Shown here: positions 1-9,760 of the stretch, one piece after another
How positions within the stretch are numbered: position 1 is the stretch's first letter
How the letters are laid out: every line of letters starts with the position of its first letter
Assembly: GCF_004005815.1 (NCBI RefSeq)
Contig: NZ_SACK01000002.1
Coordinates: forward strand, 434,001 to 498,000
Length of the DNA stretch: 64,000 nt
Origin: Mucilaginibacter limnophilus
GTDB taxonomy: Bacteria > Bacteroidota > Bacteroidia > Sphingobacteriales > Sphingobacteriaceae
Reading direction: 5' to 3'
Position numbers and translations under genes: made by a program
The notes under the pieces: generated by a model
The model's database searches: none
Told to the model about the DNA's origin: nothing
Seen by the model: the letters and a program-made list of their open reading frames with translations, nothing else

Positions 1-2076
1 AGCGAAAACAGGCAACGCTGTATTAGCACCTTCACCAAGATTGGTTGAGCGGAAGTGTATATCACGGTCTTCGCAGCCTGTCCAAACTCCGGTAACCAAT
101 TGTGGTGTTATACCTATAAACCAACCATCAGAATTTGACTGTGTGGTGCCCGTTTTGCCGCCGATAGGATTGTACAATTTGTATTTATAACGCAAACGAT
201 AGCCTGTGCCTTCATCAACTACCGATTTAAGCATGGATGTCATGACATACGCGGTTTGATCATTAAGCGCCTGTACTACGCGTGGCTTATGCTCATACAA
301 TACGTTGCCGTTTTTATCCTCGATACGCAACAGATAAGTAGGCTCTGTCCACACGCCATGGTTTACAAATGCTGAATAAGCGCCTGTCATATCATAAACC
401 GAAGCGTTGAATGTACCCAAACATATTGAAGGATACGGGCCGATATCGGGGCTGTTTACACCCATTTTCTTAATTAATTCCATTACCGGCAATGGCTTAA
501 CCTCATTCATTACATAAGCGGTGATGTAGTTTTGTGAGTTGGCCAATGCCTTACGCAGCGTAAGCACTCCAGGAATAGTACCGGTTGAACGCGGTGTCCA
601 TGGCTCGCCGTAGCCGGTTATTGTTACGGGCACGTTAGCTACCTCCATACATGGTGAAATGCCCTGATCCATGGCCACTGCATAAGTAAATGGCTTGGCA
701 GTTGAACCCACTTGACGGGTACCGGTTTTAACCTGATCATATTTAAAATGCTCGAAGTTAGTACCGCCAACCCATGCTTTTACATAACCGGTTGTTGGAT
801 CCATGCTCATCAGCGCATTGCGCAGCATTAGTTTGTGATATACTATCGAATCGATAGGTTTCATCAGTGTATCAATATCTCCCTTCCATGTAAAAAGGGT
901 CATTTTAGCAGGCGTGTTAAAATCTTCTTTAATCTCTTCCTCGCTTTTACCAGCCTCTTTCAATGCCTTGTACCTGTCACTGCGGTGCATGCCCTGCGTT
1001 AACAATAATTGAAATGTTGGTATACTTTTCCAAAGGCTGCGGCCACGCCAGTGCGCGTTAAACTCCGCCTGAAGCTGGCGCATATATTCTTTCTGCGCTT
1101 CTTCAGCATAGCGCTGCATGGTAGCATCAATTGTGGTATATATTTTTAAGCCGTCGCGGTCAAGGTCATACGGCACATCGCCTTCCTTATATATTGATTT
1201 TTCTACAAACAGCTTTTGCACCTCGCGCTTTAGTACAGCCCTGAAATACGGCGCTGAACCTTCGTTATGATTTATGCGGTGAAAATCCAAACCAAGCGGT
1301 TTAAGTTTTAACTCGTCGGCCTGGCCATCGCTTAAATAATGCTCTTCAGCCATGCGGCGAAGCACCAGGTTACGGCGGTTGGTAGCATTTTCGGGGTGAT
1401 TAATAGGGTTGTATATACCTGGACCGTTCACCATGCCTACCAGCAAAGCTGCCTGATCGGGTGTAAGTTTATCAGGTGTGGTATTAAAGTAAGTAAGTGA
1501 TGCCGATTTTATACCATATACATTATATGCGCCGAAATCAACGGTGTTAAGGTACATGGTGATGATCTCTTCTTTAGTATAATGTCGTTCGATTTTAACC
1601 GCGGTAATCCATTCCTGTAATTTTTGAATAATACGCTTAAATGGATTGCGTGCACGCTCAGAAAACAGGTTAAGCGCCAGCTGCTGGGTAATGGTACTAC
1701 CGCCTTGTTTTTTACCCACCAGGTTGTAAAATATGATGGTAAAAGTACGCTTGAAGTCGATACCTGAATGCTCTATAAAACGGCTATCCTCAGTAGCGAT
1801 AAGAGCGTTGATAACGTATGGCGATATTTCTTTATAAGTAACGTTAGAGCGGTTTTGCACAAAGTAGGTACCCAGCGTTTGTTTGTCGGACGAGTATACT
1901 ACCGATGCCAGATTGCTTTTCGGGTTCTCCAAATCTCTGAAAGATGGCAGTTGCCCGAACAAGCCGAAGGCCGTACACAGCAACATTAAAATAACGAACG
2001 AAAAGCCGGCAATAACAAAGCGCCAGATATACCAATTATATCTTTTTATTTCTTGTGGTGATAATTTTATAATCAT
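1..2076 (-). CDS. Penicillin-binding protein 1A-type transglycosylase/transpeptidase (C-terminus beyond window)
   Basis: Bifunctional class A PBP that polymerises lipid II glycan strands and cross-links peptidoglycan in the periplasm. I read 692 codons from ATG at 2074-2076 with no stop to base 1, so the C-terminus is missing. A single N-terminal membrane anchor (about residues 17-40) is followed by a GT51 transglycosylase domain with EDSRFIEHSGID (catalytic Glu about 96) and GGSTITQQ (125-132). The transpeptidase domain has SxxK (STAK, Ser458), SxN (SQN, 514-516) and KTG (641-643), so all catalytic motifs are present. The start lies two bases after the stop of the porW-like gene, implying cotranscription and translational coupling. 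Family assignment is firm; the choice between PBP1A and another class A paralogue is less so. Confidence 0.95.
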   Translation of the reverse strand, partial: MIIKLSPQEIKRYNWYIWRFVIAGFSFVILMLLCTAFGLFGQLPSFRDLENPKSNLASVVYSSDKQTLGTYFVQNRSNVTYKEISPYVINALIATEDSRFIEHSGIDFKRTFTIIFYNLVGKKQGGSTITQQLALNLFSERARNPFKRIIQKLQEWITAVKIERHYTKEEIITMYLNTVDFGAYNVYGIKSASLTYFNTTPDKLTPDQAALLVGMVNGPGIYNPINHPENATNRRNLVLRRMAEEHYLSDGQADELKLKPLGLDFHRINHNEGSAPYFRAVLKREVQKLFVEKSIYKEGDVPYDLDRDGLKIYTTIDATMQRYAEEAQKEYMRQLQAEFNAHWRGRSLWKSIPTFQLLLTQGMHRSDRYKALKEAGKSEEEIKEDFNTPAKMTLFTWKGDIDTLMKPIDSIVYHKLMLRNALMSMDPTTGYVKAWVGGTNFEHFKYDQVKTGTRQVGSTAKPFTYAVAMDQGISPCMEVANVPVTITGYGEPWTPRSTGTIPGVLTLRKALANSQNYITAYVMNEVKPLPVMELIKKMGVNSPDIGPYPSICLGTFNASVYDMTGAYSAFVNHGVWTEPTYLLRIEDKNGNVLYEHKPRVVQALNDQTAYVMTSMLKSVVDEGTGYRLRYKYKLYNPIGGKTGTTQSNSDGWFIGITPQLVTGVWTGCEDRDIHFRSTNLGEGANTALPVFA

Positions 2077-2078
2077 GA

Positions 2079-4889
2079 TTAAAAAGTATCCTGGTAGTAT
2101 TCAATATAACTATCCAGCATTTTTTTGTCGGCTAATTTATCCAGATTTTGCTGTGTTATGATAAAGAAACTGTATTTATCTTTTGGCACCTTCATTATTT
2201 CAGGCATTAGCGGGATAATTGCACGTGCATAAGCTTTAGCATCTTCAACATTATTAAAACGACCTACATATATCAGCTGGTTCTGCCCGGCCGGCTTAAG
2301 CTGGTGCCTGATATTTACTCCCTGATATCTTGTCCGGTTAAATTGCCCTATACCAAAACGTGAAGAAGCCAGATTAGTTGTAAGCGAAGCTACATTTACT
2401 ACAAAGTAATAGTTGGCATTATCGCTTTCGTTGAATTGATAAACCTTTTTCGGTTTTTCTGCAGGAGCATTTATGGCTGCACTGTCGGTAACCGCAGTTT
2501 CGGCTTTAGTAATAACCGGCGCTTCAGGCTTTTTATCTTCGGTTTTAGGCTGTGGCTTTGCTTCTTCTTTTTTCGGTTTTTCAACTTTCTTATCGGCAAC
2601 CGTAGCAAAGTTTGATACCATCGGACCTACGGAATCTACCCTAAACGGAATATAATCAGGGTCACTGTCTAAAATAGCGAACCGGCGTAAAGCCATTTCC
2701 GGGTAGTTGTTGTCGATATATTGCAGGTGCTGATTAACCAACGGAGTAACCAACTGATCATTTTGATAAGTAGATGCGATGCTTATCAAATCAGTTTTAA
2801 GCGGATCTATCTTTACCTGACGACCTTTGGCTAACGCACGCAGGTACAATAACTGAGGCGCCAGTTTATTTTGCGGATACTGTTGCATCAGTACATCCAC
2901 CTGCTGCATTACCTCAAGATATTTACGCTGTGCATACAGATCATACACCTGATTATAAAGGGCATTAAACTCGGCATCCGCGTCGTTTAAGCGTTTGCCA
3001 TAATCCGGATCAATAATAACTTTAGCATAAGGTGTATCGGCATAATCTTTCAGCAGCAGATCTTTATAAAAATTAGCTTTCGCCATATCAAACTCGCTGT
3101 ACAGGCGGAACAGGCTGTAGTATATCGCCGCCTTGTTTGGATTGTTAGGGAAGCGTTTTAAAATCAGCTCGTAGTTGGCAATGGCTTCCTTTTTATCTTC
3201 AATAACATCGCGGTAAAAGTTAGCGATATCAAAATAAGCGTTATATATCCGGGTGTTCGATGCGGCCATCAATTCCGGAGTAACCGGAACGTCTCTTAAT
3301 AACTGCTGCCTGTATTCATCAGTCCCGGTAAACACATTGCTTTGCGGCTGCAGTTTGCCCTGTTGTACATCCGGAGTAATAACCTGTGAGTTGTTAACCG
3401 TAAGATTGGTATTGGTGCGCTGGCTGCGGCGCCAGTTATCCTCGAGCCGACGGTTGCCCCATTTTCGTTTAAAGGAGGCAAAGCCTGAACTAACGGCCGC
3501 ATTGCTGTAAAAATAAAAGCTGCTGCCGGTGGGTGTATTTGGTTGTGGGTTGCTCACGTTATTAATGTCAAGCGGAGCTACTGCATTCACAGTCTCGTTT
3601 GCAGTTTGCTGTTGCTGCCTTTGTACGGCATTGCGTTTCACCAGTTCATCAATACGCGCCGTACGTGCTGTTTCATCAAGACCGGCCAGCATTTGCAGCG
3701 TATCTTCACGGGCAATAATGGCTAAGTTTTCAGTAAGTAGTTGCAGGTTATCGGTCTTTTTTTTAATGGCATTATAACCGGGGTAAGCAGCCGAAAGATT
3801 AAGAAGCGTACTATCGTAATAATTTTTAGCGCTTACATAATCGGCTTTGTTCTTAAAATAAATATCAGCCTGCCGTAAGTATGATAAACCTTTTTGGTTT
3901 AGATTTTTTGTGCTGAACTGTGTAGACAGCTTGTAGTTTTCGAGTGCCTTATCAATATTACCTTCGGCATAATATATCTGCGCTATCTGGTAATAGATCT
4001 GGTCGGTAAACTCTTCGTTGTTTTGATTACGCAGCAAACTTTTCAACCGGTCAACACGACTGATCTTTACACCATCGCGCATATCTTCAATACGTATTCG
4101 ATTTAAATCGGCATTAAAAGCCATTTCGAAAACGGCGTTGCTGCGCACAATTCGTGTATAGCTGGCCATAGCTTCGGTCGGTTTCCCGTTCATTTCCTGC
4201 AGCTGACCTAAAATAAACGTCCAGCGCAACCGCTGCTTTGAGTTGTTCGCATATTTAATAGCCTGTTTAGCCATTTCCTCAGCAGCTACATATTCCTGCT
4301 GATTAATATCATATTGCAACCTGGTAGCATATATATCAGCAGTAATATCATCTTTAGGGTTGATACTTTGTATAGCAAGGTTAAGCGTTGAATCAGCTTC
4401 CGGATATTGATTAAGCTGCATCAGTGTCCGTGCTTTCCATACACGGGCTTCCTGCGTAAGCTTCGGTTTTTCGGTGTACGAACGTAGTACATAATTAAAG
4501 TATTCAAGCGCGTTAAAGTATTGTTTTTCCAGATAATTAGTTTTGCCCAGCACCAGGTAAGCATCGCCAAGGTATTTGCTTTGTTCTTTAAAGCTGATAA
4601 TGTATTGCGCTTTTGAGGTAGCGGCTTCAAGGTCTTTATCTTCGCCGGCTATGGCGGCGGTGTCCTGGTAAACGCTTAGCAGTTCAGAGTAATTGTCAAT
4701 AAATCCGGTGGCATAAGCATCCTGTTTTTCTTTGATGATCTCGCGGGCATTGAACAACACGTTATAATGCGCGGTTAAATTTTGCATACGCCGGTTAAAT
4801 CCGCTTTTCTTTTCGAGCGAGCAGGCGGTTAACAACAATGCAAAAAATATGAATAACCGGTTAATTATAGAGATGTCTCTGCGTTTCAA
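2079..4889 (-). CDS. porW: PorW/SprE-like TPR lipoprotein (type IX secretion / gliding)
   Basis: A 936-residue outer-membrane lipoprotein resembling PorW/SprE, which is needed for type IX secretion and gliding in Bacteroidota. The signal peptide ends in a lipobox LLTAC with Cys23. The segment after it (NLTAHYNVLFN) matches the opening typical of SprE proteins. Residues about 60-420 and 530-720 are helical tetratricopeptide-like repeats; about 760-820 is a low-complexity K/E/P/A linker; the last 110 residues form a compact alpha/beta domain. The upstream gene is divergent (AtpZ-like), and PBP1A follows two bases after the stop. Family resemblance is what I see; the T9SS role is known for relatives and inferred here, because no other por/gld gene is in the window. 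Confidence 0.75.
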   Translation of the reverse strand: MKRRDISIINRLFIFFALLLTACSLEKKSGFNRRMQNLTAHYNVLFNAREIIKEKQDAYATGFIDNYSELLSVYQDTAAIAGEDKDLEAATSKAQYIISFKEQSKYLGDAYLVLGKTNYLEKQYFNALEYFNYVLRSYTEKPKLTQEARVWKARTLMQLNQYPEADSTLNLAIQSINPKDDITADIYATRLQYDINQQEYVAAEEMAKQAIKYANNSKQRLRWTFILGQLQEMNGKPTEAMASYTRIVRSNAVFEMAFNADLNRIRIEDMRDGVKISRVDRLKSLLRNQNNEEFTDQIYYQIAQIYYAEGNIDKALENYKLSTQFSTKNLNQKGLSYLRQADIYFKNKADYVSAKNYYDSTLLNLSAAYPGYNAIKKKTDNLQLLTENLAIIAREDTLQMLAGLDETARTARIDELVKRNAVQRQQQQTANETVNAVAPLDINNVSNPQPNTPTGSSFYFYSNAAVSSGFASFKRKWGNRRLEDNWRRSQRTNTNLTVNNSQVITPDVQQGKLQPQSNVFTGTDEYRQQLLRDVPVTPELMAASNTRIYNAYFDIANFYRDVIEDKKEAIANYELILKRFPNNPNKAAIYYSLFRLYSEFDMAKANFYKDLLLKDYADTPYAKVIIDPDYGKRLNDADAEFNALYNQVYDLYAQRKYLEVMQQVDVLMQQYPQNKLAPQLLYLRALAKGRQVKIDPLKTDLISIASTYQNDQLVTPLVNQHLQYIDNNYPEMALRRFAILDSDPDYIPFRVDSVGPMVSNFATVADKKVEKPKKEEAKPQPKTEDKKPEAPVITKAETAVTDSAAINAPAEKPKKVYQFNESDNANYYFVVNVASLTTNLASSRFGIGQFNRTRYQGVNIRHQLKPAGQNQLIYVGRFNNVEDAKAYARAIIPLMPEIMKVPKDKYSFFIITQQNLDKLADKKMLDSYIEYYQDTF

Positions 4890-4944
4890 AACACTTCAGG
4901 TTTATGCTTTGCTAAAATAGGCAATACTATATAATAAAGATCAA

Positions 4945-4952
4945 TAAATTTG
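4945..4952 (+). promoter_or_regulatory. Candidate -7 box TAAATTTG before the ATP synthase operon
   Basis: TAAATTTG matches the Bacteroidota -7 consensus TAnnTTTG and ends three bases before the ATG at 4956. Transcription from it would begin at or next to the start codon, giving an essentially leaderless mRNA. I found no TTG at the usual 17-23 base spacing upstream, so support is partial. Confidence 0.35.
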
Positions 4953-4955
4953 CGC

Positions 4956-5186
4956 ATGGCAGAAAATGAACAAAACAATAATGACAGCCCAGGCAGCGGT
5001 TTGCAAAGCTATGCCAAGTGGACCGGGCTTGGCATACAAATGATGGTTGTAATTGGCGGCCTGGGATATCTGGGTTACAGAATTGACAAAGCCAATAATC
5101 ATAACATACAATGGGTTGCCGCCACGCTTGCTCTTGCCGGAGTTTTTATTTCATTATATCTTATTATAAGGGCGACAAAAAGCTAA
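4956..5186 (+). CDS. AtpZ/AtpI-family ATP synthase accessory protein
   Basis: A 76-residue protein with a polar N-terminus and two transmembrane segments (about 24-42 and 52-72), the size and shape of AtpZ/AtpI-type proteins that precede atpB and assist F0 assembly or ion uptake. A TTG at 4950 would add two residues, but ATG at 4956 is the more natural start. It is the first gene of the atp operon; the next gene begins two bases after its stop. Confidence 0.75.
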   Translation: MAENEQNNNDSPGSGLQSYAKWTGLGIQMMVVIGGLGYLGYRIDKANNHNIQWVAATLALAGVFISLYLIIRATKS

Positions 5187-5188
5187 TT

Positions 5189-5563
5189 ATGCTCAAAACA
5201 CTGCGTTCATTTTTTATATTCACGGTTTGCCTGGCGCTGCCCGCCGTTCTGTTAAGTTACACTGGTAATGATAAATACGTACTTCCGCAGTTTTGGGGTA
5301 TATTTATATTGCTTGGCGCACTAACGCTTGGCCTTGTTGTAGCGATAGGACTGGTACAAAAACGCCATCCAGAGCTATACGCCCAAACTTTCCTTATCAT
5401 GACGATTGTAAAGATGCTGATGGCAATGTTGCTGGCCCTTTTAATAGTGCTTAAAACCGACGTTGACAGGCCTGTTTTTATGCTCAATTTCTTTTATATA
5501 TATTTCTTAAATACCGGCTTTGAAGTTTATGTTTTGTTGCGTAACTTGCGCAACCAAAATTAA
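5189..5563 (+). CDS. Small four-helix membrane protein of the atp operon (AtpI-like)
   Basis: A 124-residue protein with four predicted transmembrane helices (about 7-25, 34-54, 67-87, 93-115), starting at the ATG two bases after the AtpZ-like gene. The reading frame is open further upstream (to 5111), but that stretch overlaps the previous gene. Position between an AtpZ-like protein and atpB, and the topology, suggest an AtpI-like role in c-ring assembly. This is inferred from context; I see no diagnostic motif. Confidence 0.65.
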   Translation: MLKTLRSFFIFTVCLALPAVLLSYTGNDKYVLPQFWGIFILLGALTLGLVVAIGLVQKRHPELYAQTFLIMTIVKMLMAMLLALLIVLKTDVDRPVFMLNFFYIYFLNTGFEVYVLLRNLRNQN

Positions 5564-5583
5564 AAGTGAAAAACACTCATTTA

Positions 5584-6663
5584 ATGAATTTTAGCCACAT
5601 TTTGAACTCAAAAAAAATAGCTTTAAGTGTTGTTTTAAGCGTTTTTTTGACTTTTTGTACTTGTAAAACTTTTGCGATACAACATGAAGAGCATGCCGCT
5701 GAGGCCGCAGCCGAAACCGAGCATGAAGAAAAATTTGAGCCAAGTGAGGTAATACTTGAGCACATTGCCGATTCGCACTTTTTTCATGTTGGCGGACATA
5801 TTTCATTCCCGTTGCCGGTTATACTTTATACCGATAAAGGTTTTGAGGTTTTTTCATCTGAAAAGTTTGAACATGGCCACAAAGCGCACCAGGGTAAGTA
5901 CTATACTTACGCTCTTGTAAAAGATAAAATAAAGGTTGTAGATGCCGAAGGGAAAATAAATGAAGAAGCTAAGGTGTATGATTTTTCAATCACCAAAAAC
6001 GTGGCTTCAATGTGGCTTTCTATCGTGTTGCTGCTGGTGATTTTCTTCAGCGTTGCTTCGGCATACAAAAAACGTGAAGGCAAGGCGCCAAAAGGTTTAC
6101 AATCATTCATTGAGCCGCTTATAGTTTTTGTTCGTGACGATATTGCACGCCCGAACATTGGCCGCAGGTACAACAGCTTTATGCCGTTGCTGCTTACCAT
6201 CTTCTTCTTTATATGGATAAATAACCTGATTGGTTTGGTGCCTTTCTTTCCGGGGGGGTCAAACCTTACCGGTAATATCGCGGTAACATTTGTACTGGCG
6301 GTAATTACATTAATAGTAACCAACATAAACGGCAATAAATACTACTGGAAACACATCTTTTTACCTGACGTGCCATTCTGGCTGTATCCAATTATGTGGC
6401 CGGTTGAGCTGGTTGGCGTAATTTCAAAGCCTTTCGCGTTAATGATTCGTTTGTTCGCAAACATTACCGCTGGCCACATTATCGTGTTGAGCCTTATATC
6501 ACTGATATTCGTGTTCAAAAGCGCTTATGTATCGCTTGTTTCGGTGCCGTTCGTGGTATTTATGGATGTACTTGAGTTACTTGTAGCGGCGCTGCAGGCC
6601 TTTATCTTTACACTGCTTACTGCCTTGTTTATAGGTACTGCTGTTGAAGAGCATCATCACTAA
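5584..6663 (+). CDS. atpB: F0F1 ATP synthase subunit a
   Basis: Membrane a subunit, which forms the ion half-channels against the c ring. The 359-residue protein has a signal-peptide-like N-terminus, a long periplasmic extension rich in His and Glu (about 33-135), then the conserved membrane domain. The essential arginine is in IRLFAN (Arg289), followed by the AGH motif. N-terminal extensions of this kind occur in Bacteroidota a subunits. A GTG at 5566 would add six residues; the ATG is preferred. The protein ends in EEHHH. Confidence 0.95.
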   Translation: MNFSHILNSKKIALSVVLSVFLTFCTCKTFAIQHEEHAAEAAAETEHEEKFEPSEVILEHIADSHFFHVGGHISFPLPVILYTDKGFEVFSSEKFEHGHKAHQGKYYTYALVKDKIKVVDAEGKINEEAKVYDFSITKNVASMWLSIVLLLVIFFSVASAYKKREGKAPKGLQSFIEPLIVFVRDDIARPNIGRRYNSFMPLLLTIFFFIWINNLIGLVPFFPGGSNLTGNIAVTFVLAVITLIVTNINGNKYYWKHIFLPDVPFWLYPIMWPVELVGVISKPFALMIRLFANITAGHIIVLSLISLIFVFKSAYVSLVSVPFVVFMDVLELLVAALQAFIFTLLTALFIGTAVEEHHH

Positions 6664-6673
6664 TTGTAAATAA

Positions 6674-6919
<246 letters not shown>

Positions 6920-6939
6920 TTTAACCCCACGACAAAATT

Positions 6940-6978
6940 ATAACCGTATTTGCGGCGGTTGGCGGCAGATACGGTTAT
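6940..6978 (+). promoter_or_regulatory. Intercistronic hairpin between atpE and atpF
   Basis: A perfect 10-base inverted repeat (ATAACCGTAT at 6940-6949 with ATACGGTTAT at 6969-6978) encloses a G-rich 19-base loop. It has only a short T tract (TTTTA) and the operon continues, so I read it as an mRNA-stabilising or partially terminating element that could help set the excess of c subunit over b. This is inference from structure and position. Confidence 0.55.
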
Positions 6979-7013
6979 TTTAAATTGTAGTTATTAAAAA
7001 TTAATTATAAAAA

Positions 7014-7508
7014 ATGGAATTAGTTACTCCTGAAATTGGTTTGGTGTTTTGGACCACAGTATCATTTCTGATACTTTTCTTCCTGCTGGCAAAATTTGCC
7101 TGGAAACCAATTATGAAGGCGATTGATGAGCGCGAACGTTCAATTGAAGATGCTTTGTTAAAAGCTGACGCCGCTAAAGAAGAAATGTCTCGTCTTACTA
7201 ACGAGAACGAAGCCTTATTAAAACAAGCCCGTGCAGAGCGTGACCAAATATTAGCCGAAGCCCGCAAGCTTAAAGAGCAGATAGTTGCTGAAGCAAGAAC
7301 AACCGCGCAAACTGAAGGTGCGCGTATGCTTGAACTTGCACGTATCGAGATCAACAACCAGAAAGCGCTTGCTTTAACCGATGTTAAAAATCAGGTTGCA
7401 GCATTGTCGCTTGAAATAGCTGAGAAAGTATTACGTAAAGAGTTTGAAGACGGCAGCAAACAAGATGCTCTTGTTGCAGATCTGTTGAAAGAAGTAAAAT
7501 TGAAATAA
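7014..7508 (+). CDS. atpF: F0F1 ATP synthase subunit b
   Basis: Peripheral stalk subunit of 164 residues. One N-terminal membrane helix (about 9-28) is followed by the conserved FAWKPIM segment and a long charged alpha-helical coiled coil to the C-terminus that dimerises and binds delta and F1. Length is normal for the family. A palindromic spacer separates it from atpH. Confidence 0.95.
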   Translation: MELVTPEIGLVFWTTVSFLILFFLLAKFAWKPIMKAIDERERSIEDALLKADAAKEEMSRLTNENEALLKQARAERDQILAEARKLKEQIVAEARTTAQTEGARMLELARIEINNQKALALTDVKNQVAALSLEIAEKVLRKEFEDGSKQDALVADLLKEVKLK

Positions 7509-7511
7509 GTA

Positions 7512-7588
7512 ATTTCGAATGTCGAATTTTCAATTTCGGATTTAAACCGAGGCTGAACAAATTCGAAATCGAACATCCGAAATCCGAA
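7512..7588. repeat. Palindromic spacer of reiterated TTCGAA / ATCCGAAAT words (atpF-atpH)
   Basis: The spacer is an imperfect inverted repeat. The left half has TTCGAATGTCGAATTTTC and ATTTCGGATTT; the right half has AAATTCGAAATCGAAC and ATCCGAAATCCGAA. The same words recur in the spacer at 44221-44358. It probably folds as a long imperfect hairpin within the atp transcript. Confidence 0.6.
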
Positions 7589-7596
7589 GTAAAAGA

Positions 7597-8148
7597 ATGT
7601 CAGAATTAACTGTTGCATCCAGGTACGCCAAATCACTTATCGATCTTGCTATTGAGCAGAATTCGGTAGAAGCTGTTAAAGCTGATATGGTTGTTTTCCT
7701 GAAAATTTTAAGGGAAAATCCTCAGCTTAAAGCTGTTTTAAGTAACCCTATTATTTCGCAAACTAAAAAAACAGCTATAGTTAAAGATGTTTTTGGCAGC
7801 AGTGTGAGTAAAGTTACCCTGGCTTTTTTAAATATCATGATTAGCAAAGGTCGTGGCGAAGTAATTTATGCTACTGCTAACGAGCTTATAAACCAGTATA
7901 ACGCTAAAGAAAATATCATCAAAGCTACTGTTGTAACAGCTACTCCTCTTAATGCAGAGAATAAACAAAAATTTTCTGCTGAAGTACAAGCCGCTACAGG
8001 AAGTAGTCAGGTAATACTGGAAACCAGGGTTGACCCAGACTTAATTGGTGGGTTTGTACTTACTGTTGGCGACAGGCAGATTGACACCAGCATTGCCAGC
8101 GACCTTAAAAAACTAAAGAAAGAATTTGCCAAAAAGGTAGTTCAATAA
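7597..8148 (+). CDS. atpH: F0F1 ATP synthase subunit delta
   Basis: A 183-residue OSCP/delta subunit that joins the peripheral stalk to the top of F1. The N-terminal helical domain begins ASRYAKSL (7-14). The C-terminal region has the family signature around DPDLIGGFVLTVGDRQID (about 148-165). It lies in the standard order F-H-A-G. Confidence 0.94.
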   Translation: MSELTVASRYAKSLIDLAIEQNSVEAVKADMVVFLKILRENPQLKAVLSNPIISQTKKTAIVKDVFGSSVSKVTLAFLNIMISKGRGEVIYATANELINQYNAKENIIKATVVTATPLNAENKQKFSAEVQAATGSSQVILETRVDPDLIGGFVLTVGDRQIDTSIASDLKKLKKEFAKKVVQ

Positions 8149-8181
8149 CAATTTAAAAACATAACTCTAAATAAATAAAAA

Positions 8182-9756
8182 ATGGTAGAGGTAAGACCAG
8201 ACGAAGTATCAGCCATCCTGCGCCAGCAGCTGGCAGGCTTTAAGTCAGAATCCGAACTGGAAGAAGTTGGTACCGTATTGCAGGTAGGCGACGGTATTGC
8301 CCGCGTTTACGGACTAACAAAAGTACAATCGGGCGAATTAGTTGAGTTTGGCACAGGCCTGCAAGGCATTGTGCTTAACCTTGAAGAAGATAATGTGGGT
8401 GTGGTATTGTTGGGTTCAACTGAGGGTATTAAAGAAGGTGACACAGTAAAACGTACCGACAAGATCGCTTCGATTAATGTAGGCGAAGGTATGCTTGGCC
8501 GTGTTGTTGATACTTTGGGTAACCCTATTGATGGTAAAGGCCCTATCACCGGTAAAACTTATGAAATGCCGCTTGAGCGTAAAGCGCCTGGTGTTATTTA
8601 TCGTCAGCCGGTAAACGAGCCGCTTCAAACCGGTATCAAAGCTATCGACGCGATGATCCCAATCGGTCGTGGTCAGCGTGAGCTGGTTATTGGCGACCGT
8701 CAAACAGGTAAAACTGCGGTTTGTATCGATACCATCATCAACCAAAAAGAATTTTACGAAGCCGGCCAACCGGTTATCTGTATATATGTTGCCTGCGGAC
8801 AGAAAGCATCAACTGTAGCTAACATTGTGCGTACGCTTGAAGAGAACGGCGCTATGCCATACTCTATAGTAGTTGCCGCTAACGCGTCAGACTCTGCACC
8901 AATGCAGTTCTTCGCGCCGTTTGCCGGTGCCGCTATCGGTGAGTACTTCCGTGATACCGGCCGTCCTGCACTGATCATCTATGATGACCTGTCGAAACAA
9001 GCGGTTGCTTACCGTGAAGTGTCATTGCTTCTTCGTCGTCCTCCGGGCCGTGAAGCTTATCCTGGTGACGTATTCTACCTGCACAGCCGCCTTCTGGAGC
9101 GTGCAGCGAAGATCAACGCCAATGATTCGATCGCTAAAAATATGAATGACCTTCCCCCGTCATTAAAAGATGTGGTAAAAGGCGGTGGTTCATTAACCGC
9201 GCTTCCTATCATCGAAACGCAAGCGGGTGACGTATCAGCGTATATCCCAACCAACGTAATCTCAATTACCGATGGTCAGATATTCCTTGAGTCGAACCTG
9301 TTCAACGCGGGTGTTCGCCCTGCTATCAACGTAGGTATCTCGGTATCACGTGTGGGTGGTAACGCGCAAATCAAGTCAATGAAAAAAGTTGCCGGTACGC
9401 TTAAGCTTGACCAGGCACAATATCGTGAGCTTGAGGCTTTCTCAAAGTTTGGTTCAGACCTTGACGCTTCTACCAAAACCGTACTTGACAAAGGTGCACG
9501 TAACGTAGAGATTTTGAAACAAGGTCAGTATTCACCGGTAACTGTTGAAAAACAAGTGGCTATTATTTACGCTGGTACCAAAAACCTGATGCGTAATGTA
9601 CCGGTAAATAAAATCAGAGAGTTCGAAAACGAATATACCAGCCAGCTTGAACTGCGTCACCCTGAGGTGTTAGCAGCCCTTAAAGCAGGTAAATTTGACG
9701 ACCAGCTAACCGGCGTACTGGAAACAGTTGCTAAAGAACTGGCAAGCAAATATTAA
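8182..9756 (+). CDS. atpA: F0F1 ATP synthase subunit alpha
   Basis: The non-catalytic nucleotide-binding subunit of F1, 524 residues. The Walker A motif GDRQTGKT is at 171-178, the Walker B region is [10 protein letters not shown], and the arginine-finger segment [10 protein letters not shown] is present. Length and motif order are standard. No beta subunit gene follows in this operon. Confidence 0.97.
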   Translation: MVEVRPDEVSAILRQQLAGFKSESELEEVGTVLQVGDGIARVYGLTKVQSGELVEFGTGLQGIVLNLEEDNVGVVLLGSTEGIKEGDTVKRTDKIASINVGEGMLGRVVDTLGNPIDGKGPITGKTYEMPLERKAPGVIYRQPVNEPLQTGIKAIDAMIPIGRGQRELVIGDRQTGKTAVCIDTIINQKEFYEAGQPVICIYVACGQKASTVANIVRTLEENGAMPYSIVVAANASDSAPMQFFAPFAGAAIGEYFRDTGRPALIIYDDLSKQAVAYREVSLLLRRPPGREAYPGDVFYLHSRLLERAAKINANDSIAKNMNDLPPSLKDVVKGGGSLTALPIIETQAGDVSAYIPTNVISITDGQIFLESNLFNAGVRPAINVGISVSRVGGNAQIKSMKKVAGTLKLDQAQYRELEAFSKFGSDLDASTKTVLDKGARNVEILKQGQYSPVTVEKQVAIIYAGTKNLMRNVPVNKIREFENEYTSQLELRHPEVLAALKAGKFDDQLTGVLETVAKELASKY

Positions 9757-9760
9757 TTAG

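Noticed and set aside
5566..5583. GTG start for atpB
   Set aside because: In frame, but the ATG at 5584 gives a cleaner signal peptide; the difference is six residues.
5907..6335. 142-codon minus-strand frame opposite atpB
   Set aside because: Shadow of atpB.
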